NCBI GenBank assembly: GCA_905221605.1
Contig: CAJNDS010001779.1
Location: forward strand, 879,646-943,645
Length of the DNA: 64,000 nt
Reading direction: 5' to 3'
DNA from: Symbiodinium natans
Lineage: Eukaryota; Sar; Dinophyceae; Suessiales; Symbiodiniaceae
In this document: positions 58,100 to 64,000 of the stretch, piece by piece
How positions within the stretch are numbered: position 1 is the stretch's first letter
Layout: the number at the start of each line of letters is the position of its first letter
Program-made: the position numbers and the translations under genes
The notes under the pieces: generated by a model
The model's database searches: none
Told to the model about the DNA's origin: nothing
Seen by the model: the letters and a program-made list of their open reading frames with translations, nothing else

Positions 58100-59220
58100 G
58101 AGTTTAGGGTTTAGGGTTTGGGCTCCACCGCACTTGGTTCAACGTGCTTAGGGTGCAGGGGTTGTCAGGGTTCGGATTCTCAGTTCTGTGATTCTAGGGC
58201 TTGGCGCTGATGGTGCCAGGATTCTAGAGTTTAGGGTTCTGCGTTGGGAGTCCATAATAGGGACGATAATTGGGGGTACTTTAATCCCAATGAAGGACTC
58301 TTACTAGAAGGGGGAACCTCCCAAGTTCTGTGGTTCTAGGATTCGAGGGTTTTGGGTTCTGGGGGCCCTTAGAAGAAGGGCCTCAAATCCCTTAAGCTGC
58401 TAAAGCCCCTTAAGCCCTGAAGCCTCTGAGTCAAAGGATCTTCACAGACTGTAACATCCCTCAAGAGGGTCTAGGCCAACCCGAAGCCCGAAACCCCTAA
58501 ACCCTAGCCCTAAACCCTAGCCCTAAACCCTAAACCCTTAACCCTTAAGACCAAACCCTTAACCCCAAACCCTACAGCGAATCTTGGGGGAAATGTCTCG
58601 ATGCTCACACTCGCGCACGCCTGGCAAGGGATGAGTTTTTTTTTTCGGTCATGGCCTTTTTAAAATAAAGCCCGAAAGATGAAGCAGGGTTTGTACCCTG
58701 TTTCATATGGTGCTGGGTTAGTGCTGGGTTAGGGTTTAGGGGTTTCAGCATTGGATTCCCGAGCGCCAAAGCTTTCAGGGTTTTGGCGTCTAGCACTTGG
58801 AGGTTCTTAGGTTATACGCAGGGTTATATATCAAGAGGGTAATTATGGTCGTAAGCTTCTTTAGGGTACTCCTAACCCTACTTACAAGTACCCATGAGCC
58901 TCCAAAACCCTAAACCCTAGCGTCTAAACGCGAAACCTTAAAGCCTAATCAAGTAAGGGTTTTAGGCTCTGGCAAGCGCCTACCTTATCGCCGCACAGAG
59001 CCCGTCGTGGATTTCCCCAACACCCGAGGGGGCACCATGGCAACTTGTCAATGTACCCTACGTAAGCTGCGGGGGCTTTCCGAAAATAGGGGACGGGGGG
59101 GTTCCTATAAATAGGATCCTATAAGATTTGGGGGTAGATGAAGGGTGTAGGATTTAGGGTTTAGGGTTTAGGGTTTAGGCTCTGCGCCCCCTAATTTTGG
59201 GAAATGCCCATGGGTGGAGT
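58100..59220. other. Element remnants and arrays, no supported gene
   Basis: Family B remnant (58253-58323), family A element (58795-58905), CCCTAAA (58495-58545). Spacers around 58580-58690 and 58980-59110 show no convincing frame. Confidence 0.45.
58795..58905. mobile_element. Family A element
   Basis: ACTTGGAGGTTCTTAGGTTA on the left and AAGTACCCATGAGCCTCC on the right. Confidence 0.65.
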
Positions 59221-59231
59221 GTTGGGACCTT

Positions 59232-59298
59232 CTTGATGCTGCTCAGCAGCCACTTGATGACCGTCAGCGTCTCCACAACATCCTCGGCTCTCTGGGGA
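59232..59298 (-). CDS. Exon-like fragment
   Basis: Minus strand RAEDVVETLTVIKWLLSSIK then K, donor AAG/GTCCC. Confidence 0.55.
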
Positions 59299-59494
59299 AA
59301 CTGGGGTTTTTGGGGGGTTTAGGGTTTAGGGCTAGGGTTTAGGGGTTAGGGCTAGGGTTTAGGGTTTAGGGCTAGGGTTTAGGGTTTAGGGCTAGGGTTT
59401 AGGGTTTGGGGTATAGGGTTTAGGACCTCTGGGGAGGTTATTCTGCCCACACTTCGGGAAATTGGGATTGGGACTTTGGAGCTTAGTGGTTCGG

Positions 59495-59625
59495 GTTTAG
59501 GGTTTAGGGTTTAGGGTTTAGGGTTTAGGGTTTAGGGTTTAGGGTTTAGGGTTTAGGGTTTAGGGTTTAGGGTTTAGGGTTTAGGGTTTAGGGTTTAGGG
59601 TTTAGGGTTTAGGGTTTAGGGTGTA
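59495..59625. repeat. TTTAGGG array
   Basis: About 18 perfect units. Confidence 0.95.
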
Positions 59626-59882
59626 GGGCCTCCGGACAGAATCCAAGGGCTTCGGGATAAATCCTCAACCTCTCATGCTCGAACCCAAGACCGGCACATT
59701 CGTCGTTCTCTCTTCTTGAGGAACTTAAACTAAGTCACCGTTGTATGAGATATAGTCCCCAAACCCTAAGCCCTAAGCCCTAAGCCCTAAGCCCTAAGCC
59801 CTAAGCCCTAAACCCTAAACCCTAAACCCTAAACTCTAAACGTATGGCTTCCGTTCTTTTGTTGAGCTCCTTTATAGAGCCA

Positions 59883-59950
59883 CAGGAACCTCAACATCGG
59901 CCGAGACCTGTTGCGAGCACGCCAGCACATGAAGCCCCAAACCGCACCCT
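59883..59950 (+). CDS. Exon-like fragment
   Basis: Acceptor CCTTTATAG, frame SHRNLNIGRDLLRARQHMKP. Confidence 0.5.
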
Positions 59951-59964
59951 ATACCCACCAAAGG

Positions 59965-60160
59965 GTTTAGGGTTTAGGGTTAGGGTTTAGGGTTTAGGGT
60001 TTAGGGTTTAGGGTTTAGGGTTTAGGGTTTAGGGTTTAGGGTTTAGGGTTTAGGGTTTAGAGTTTAGGGTTTAGGGTTTAGGGTTTAGGGTTTAGGGTTT
60101 AGGGTTTAGGGTTTAGGGTTTAGGGTTTAGGGTTTAGGGTTTAGGGTTTAGGGTTTAGGC
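59965..60160. repeat. Long TTTAGGG array
   Basis: About 28 units, with one GTTAGGG and one TTTAGAG variant. Confidence 0.95.
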
Positions 60161-60604
60161 CAAGCGCGTGGAGGCCAAATCTCAATTCTAAGGGCCCCTG
60201 CATAGAATGTATAGGGCCCTATATACTCCCTTAACGGGTAGATAGGGTACCTTTTACCCCAAGAAGAACTGTAGGCCCCTAAGTCCTCTAAGTAGGTTAT
60301 AAGTAGACTTGTAATTCTGTGCAAGGTTTCGCTCGTGTGTAGGGTTTAGGCTTTGGGGGTTTGGGTTTGGGGTGCAGGGTATAGGGTTTAGAGCTTAGGG
60401 TTCAGAGTTTAGGGCTAAGTAACAATCTGCATACTTCTAAGGACGTCCTTTACGGGTTCTGGCTACCAACATCTACCAACTCATGAGGAACATTCGCTTG
60501 GGTTTCGTGGCTTTGGTATGGACATCTCTGCAATAGCTGGGCTATATTTTTTTGCGGCGGGGTGGCTAGAAAGCAAACTTCCCTAAACGCTAAGCCCTAT
60601 CTTG

Positions 60605-60812
60605 GGGTAGTAACCCTAAACCCTAAACCCTAAACCTTAAACCCTAAACCCTAAACCCTAAAAAGCATGGGCCCTAACAAGGGGACCCCCTCATATGCCT
60701 CCCATATACCCCAGACAACACAAGGGCTTGAAAGGAGGTTGCGGACCATATTGAGGGGTTAGGGTTTCGGGTTTAGGGTTTAGGGTGAGGGCCCATTTTC
60801 CTACCCTTAGAA
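60605..60812. mobile_element. Family F element with two telomeric inserts
   Basis: GGGGTAGT is followed by CCCTAAA units (60612-60662) and then AGCATGGGCCCTAACAAGGG. Near the other end GGACCATATTGAGGGG is followed by TTAGGGTTTCGGGTTTAGGG (60757-60787), then GGGCCCATTTTCCTACCC. In the copies at 18655 and 25990 the corresponding sites are continuous or interrupted elsewhere. Confidence 0.6.
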
Positions 60813-60984
60813 TTAGGGACCCGAAACCAGAACTAAACCCTATTAAACATTCAACCTCTATGAGGGTGTTTGAATGGACTGGGGTCCATAACACTTTCGT
60901 TTGTTGAAACCCGACCCCAGATAAAGGGCACCCTTAACCCTAAACCCTAAACCCTTAACCCTAAGTCCTAAGCCCTTAAGCTCA

Positions 60985-61068
60985 GTGGCGCCCGCGCTAA
61001 AACTGTGCAGCTTGAAGAGAGCGTAGACCTCATAGCACGGGCATTTGGGAGCACATTTCCATCGCTTT
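60985..61068 (-). CDS. Exon-like fragment, cysteine pair
   Basis: Minus strand RWKCAPKCPCYEVYALFKLH then SFSAGAT. Confidence 0.5.
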
Positions 61069-61312
61069 AGGGTTTAGGGCTCAGGGCTCAGGGCTTAGGG
61101 GTCTAGGGATGCAAGCATATGGGCCTGGAGAGGCTCGCGCACGCCAAGCCCTGAGCCCTAAGCCCGAAGCCTTCTCATCCCTGAACTCTATAAACCCGAA
61201 ACCCCATAATCCCTAAATGGCCTTCATAGCCCCCTTCGGGTCTTAAAACATATCTGGTTCAGGTTACCCGCCCTAAGCCCTAAACCCTAAACCCTAAACA
61301 CGAAACTTTCAA

Positions 61313-61372
61313 CCCCGGTGCCGTCGAGCCGATGGTGACAAGAAGGGAGATGAATGCCTGCCCAGCACGGCA
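61313..61372 (-). CDS. Exon-like hydrophobic fragment
   Basis: Minus strand CRAGQAFISLLVTIGSTAPG, then CCC-type repeats. A TA microsatellite (61375-61490) lies upstream. Confidence 0.45.
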
Positions 61373-61379
61373 TGTATAC

Positions 61380-62620
61380 ACATATATATATATGTGTGTT
61401 ATACACCTTTTTAGTATATCTTACCTATATATGTATATATATATACACCTTTTTGTTTAGTATATATATATATGTATATATATATATGTGGGGGGGGGTA
61501 CTCTAAACCAATGGAAGTTACAGGGTTTAGGGTTTGGGGTTTATGGTCTAGTGCTCAGGGCTTGGGGCTCTGAAGTATGGCCGCCGGGGTTTACAGGTTC
61601 AGGGTTGGGGAAGGAAATAGTGACCACAAGCTCCCGGGAAGTTGACACATGATATCCCCAAAAACCATGTCTCAGCCCTTACAAGCCCCAGACCCTAAAC
61701 TCCATAAACTCCCTAAACTCCCTGAACCTAAATCCCTAAACACCCAAAACCCTAATTCAACCCTAATCTGTGGGATGCGCCTTATATTGTCAGTCCTTCA
61801 TAGCGATTATAGTACCCCCTCTCTTCACGTATTCATTCTATTATTGCATCCCGGGCGAAATAATAAATAATAAATTCCCGGGGCAATATTAATATTATAA
61901 TGCCGTGCGAACGTAATGAATGAATGCACGGCGTAAACACTATTAATGCGGCCTCATAATATTCCTTTTGGCCGCCAGTATTCTCTTCACGCTCATTATC
62001 TTCATTCGCTAGTATTATTCTCTTCGTTTCGTTCACTTTATTCATGCGGTTCATGCGCTACATTCATTTCATTCACTTCACTTATAACCGCATTAAAAAA
62101 GTTCTCTTCACCTTTCCTATTATCAAGGGACGGTAATACTACTGGTAAAGGAAGAACAAGGCGGTAAAACTCAAGGAACTAGACAAAAGGCCCCATAAAA
62201 TACGCTAATTTCGTGCGTCTTTTCACTCCTTACAAATCCCCCCCCCATTGTAATGTCCATTAAGGACTGCTAGTATAACGGGGAACCAAATGAAACCCTA
62301 CCCTAAAAACCCCTCAGAACCCCTAAAACCCCCAAAAATAGGGTGCAGGGTTAGGGCTTAGGGTTTGGGATTTAGGGCTTCGGATTTAGGTACAGAGGGC
62401 CTCGAGTGTAGAGTTTCGGGAAATATGCTCTTGGGCTGATGGGGTTTGTGGGGTTGATTGTGCATTCGCTGAGCTTAGGGTATGAAGTTTATGAATCTGC
62501 CTGTTTTTGTTAACATTAGGAACTAGGATGAACTAGGAAGGTAGGGTTTAGGGTTCAGGGTTTATGGTTGAGGGGATCACTGGCTACACCTAATCTAGAG
62601 CCCTTCACCTTGCACCCTAA
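61380..62620. other. TA microsatellites and AT-richer spacer, no supported gene
   Basis: 61375-61490 TA/GT. 61790-62180 is AT-richer with many ATTC/CATT steps (TTCATTC, TTATTC), an old microsatellite or non-coding. Family B remnant near 62230-62290, decayed telomeric units after 62290. Confidence 0.45.
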
Positions 62621-62786
62621 ACTTTAAACCCTAAACCCTAAACCCCAAACCCCAAACCCTAAACCCCAACCCCTAAACCCTAAACCCTAAACCCTAAACC
62701 CTAAACCCTAAACCCTAAACCCTAAACCCTAAACCCTAAACCCTAAACCCTAAACCCTAAACCCTAAACCCTAAACCCTAAACCCT
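62621..62786. repeat. CCCTAAA array
   Basis: About 23 units, most perfect. Confidence 0.95.
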
Positions 62787-62805
62787 GCGTCTGCCTGCTT
62801 CCGCA

Positions 62806-62883
62806 GTTCCTTCAAGAGGCCTCCGAAACGTGCGAAGTTGCGGCTCAGGGAAGGATAGCTGGGTTGTTCGCCCAAGTGTAGCC
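62806..62883 (+). CDS. Exon-like fragment, possibly terminal
   Basis: Acceptor CTTCCGCAG, frame FLQEASETCEVAAQGRIAGL then FAQV and TAG. Confidence 0.5.
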
Positions 62884-62887
62884 TAGT

Positions 62888-62978
62888 TAGGGTTTAGGGT
62901 TTAGGGTTTAGGGTTTAGGGTTTAGGGTTTAGGGTTTAGGTTTTAGGGTTTAGGGTTTAGGGTTTAGGGTTTAGGGTT
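62888..62978. repeat. TTTAGGG array
   Basis: About 13 units. Confidence 0.95.
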
Positions 62979-63185
62979 AGACCCAAGCGCAGCCCAGGAA
63001 TAATAAAGGGTACCCCTTTGGCTTACAGGGGCTTCCAAGGGAACCTAAGCCCTAAAGAACGGGAACAAGGGTCTACTCTGGGGTCCTCCTAAACCCTAAA
63101 CCCTAAACCCTAAACCCTAAACCCTAAACCCTGGGGGTCCTAGTCAAAAGCATCCCATCGTTGGTCACCACTTTTGCGTGCGCAG

Positions 63186-63342
63186 GGTCCAGGGTTGATC
63201 CTTCTGTTCAAGGGAATTCGAATCCCGTTTCGGGTGCCAAGGATAAGACCTACGTATGTCTATGTCCAGCCCGTTATGATGAGGACCATGTATCTAGGAG
63301 ACGTGAATATGGGCATTAGAACAGAGGGCCATGCTGCAACCC
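63186..63342 (+). CDS. Exon-like coding fragment
   Basis: Acceptor CGTGCGCAG/G, then GPGLILLFKGIRIPFRVPRI, RPTYVYVQPVMMRTMYLGDV and NMGIRTEGHAAT, ending in CCCTAAACCCTAATCC. About 52 codons, product unknown. Confidence 0.55.
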
Positions 63343-63359
63343 TAAACCCTAATCCGTGA

Positions 63360-63780
63360 CAGGGCATGATTGCCACTCTGCTGTGGGGGGAGGGGGGGGG
63401 GGGGTTCCTTACTTGGAATGGGCATTTTAGGTGGCTGGTTTGCCATTATATAGGGACTCTGAGAGCATAACTCTGGAACATATTCAGGCTCCTAACCCTA
63501 AACCCGATGAACGCGTGCGCGGAAGCCCCGGGAAGGAACACAACCTACCGCAAGCCTTGTCTCAAGGGATCCAACCACGTAGCTTCAACGTTGTACCCCC
63601 TTAATGGTGTTAGCGTTAGGGTTTGAGGGTGGGTTTAGGGTTCAAAAGGTTTGGTTTCAGGGGCCTATGTAGTGAGAATGAACCTGCTGGTCACGTAGCT
63701 TTAGACATACGGGGCGATTGTCGGGGGTTCCTTCTTGTGGCAGCTCTTGAATCAGCTCTTCGGGTTCTGACATCCCTTAA
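63360..63780. other. No supported gene
   Basis: A G run (63387-63402), decayed telomeric units and unassigned spacer. A weak plus frame at 63623-63780 is not supported. Confidence 0.4.
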
Positions 63781-63793
63781 ACACCTAAACCAC

Positions 63794-63932
63794 CCTAAAC
63801 CCTAAACCCTAAACCCTAAACCCTAAACCTTAAACCCTAAACCCTAAACCCTAAACCCTAAACCCTAAACCCTAAACCCTAAGCCCTAAGCCCTAAGCCC
63901 TAAACCCTAAACCCTAAACCCTAAACCCTAAC
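63794..63932. repeat. CCCTAAA array
   Basis: About 20 units, including three CCCTAAG. Confidence 0.95.
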
Positions 63933-64000
63933 CGGCATGTGAGCGCTTGATCCAAGCGACGGCCGCAGCTGTAATGTAGGTGGAACCACCGGCAGAACTC

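Larger units (their letters stand above)
1..64000. repeat. Window-wide interstitial telomere-like repeats
   Basis: Heptamers TTTAGGG or CCCTAAA, with decayed variants such as TTCAGGG, TTGAGGG, TTTGGGG and CTTAGGG, recur every few hundred bases from end to end, in both orientations. Arrays run from two units to more than 40. Orientation does not follow one direction, so this is not a chromosome end. TTTAGGG is the plant-type telomere repeat and is also used by dinoflagellates. Individual arrays lie between exon-like pieces or inside small inverted-repeat elements. Confidence 0.95.

Noticed and set aside
61833-62167. Open frames in the AT-richer stretch
   Set aside because: Repetitive ATTC/CATT sequence and frames on both strands; no coding signature.
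63205-63245. tRNA-like arm around GGGAATTCGAATCCC
   Set aside because: The T-loop spacing is wrong, no acceptor or D arm pairs, and the segment sits inside a good coding frame.

Overview
The window looks like nuclear DNA of a dinoflagellate. The best single clue is at 30900-30920 on the minus strand: the dinoflagellate spliced-leader sequence lies at the 5' end of an intron-free gene that ends in a short poly-A run, so it appears to be a retroposed mRNA. Candidate splice donors are GT, GC or GA, acceptors are often AG followed by G, and the telomere-type repeat TTTAGGG/CCCTAAA occurs in more than a hundred interstitial arrays. All of this fits that group. No species can be named.

Layout. Most of the 64 kb alternates between (1) short pieces, about 25-160 bp, that read as clean exon-like open frames on either strand, (2) arrays of TTTAGGG or its decayed variants, and (3) small terminal-inverted-repeat elements of several families. 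I label these A (CTTGGAGGTTCATGGGTACT ends), B (GGGATGTTCCCCCTTATA), C (CTATTTGCTTAAGAACCCC), D (CTTGGTAGCCCAGT), E, F (GGTAGTTACATGGTCCC), G (ACAGGGTGGGGCCCCCT), H (TTCTTAGTAGGGAATGAGG) and I (GTCCCTTTTTGG). Where exon pieces on both sides of an array or element can be read, removing it at AG/GT, AG/GC or AG/GA sites often restores one reading frame. I therefore read the window as gene-rich, with introns built largely from telomere-like repeats and introner-like elements. Best-supported chains are 434-1972 (minus), 9008-9470 (plus), 32700-33129 (plus) and 37185-37432 (minus).

Regions: 0-5 kb, a multi-exon gene and mixed exons; 5-28 kb, dispersed exons, elements and microsatellites; 28.7-30.9 kb, the retrogene; 31-39 kb, more exons, including an exon duplication around a telomeric array; 39.4-40.3 kb, a tandem array carrying a 28-bp palindrome; 40.3-41.6 kb, an AT-rich island with a broken lipase-like alpha/beta hydrolase gene; 44-47 kb, exons including parts of a class III nucleotidyl cyclase; 48-64 kb, further exons, several hydrophobic, a CCCTGG minisatellite and the longest telomeric arrays.

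Main point. At several places a segment of exon is duplicated on both sides of a telomeric array, and the duplicated segment carries its own AG/GN splice motif. The first copy can supply the donor and the second the acceptor, so the insert is spliced out without changing the protein. This suggests that telomeric DNA captured at breaks is being turned into introns. All product names except the cyclase and the hydrolase are unassigned, and every exon boundary is read by eye.
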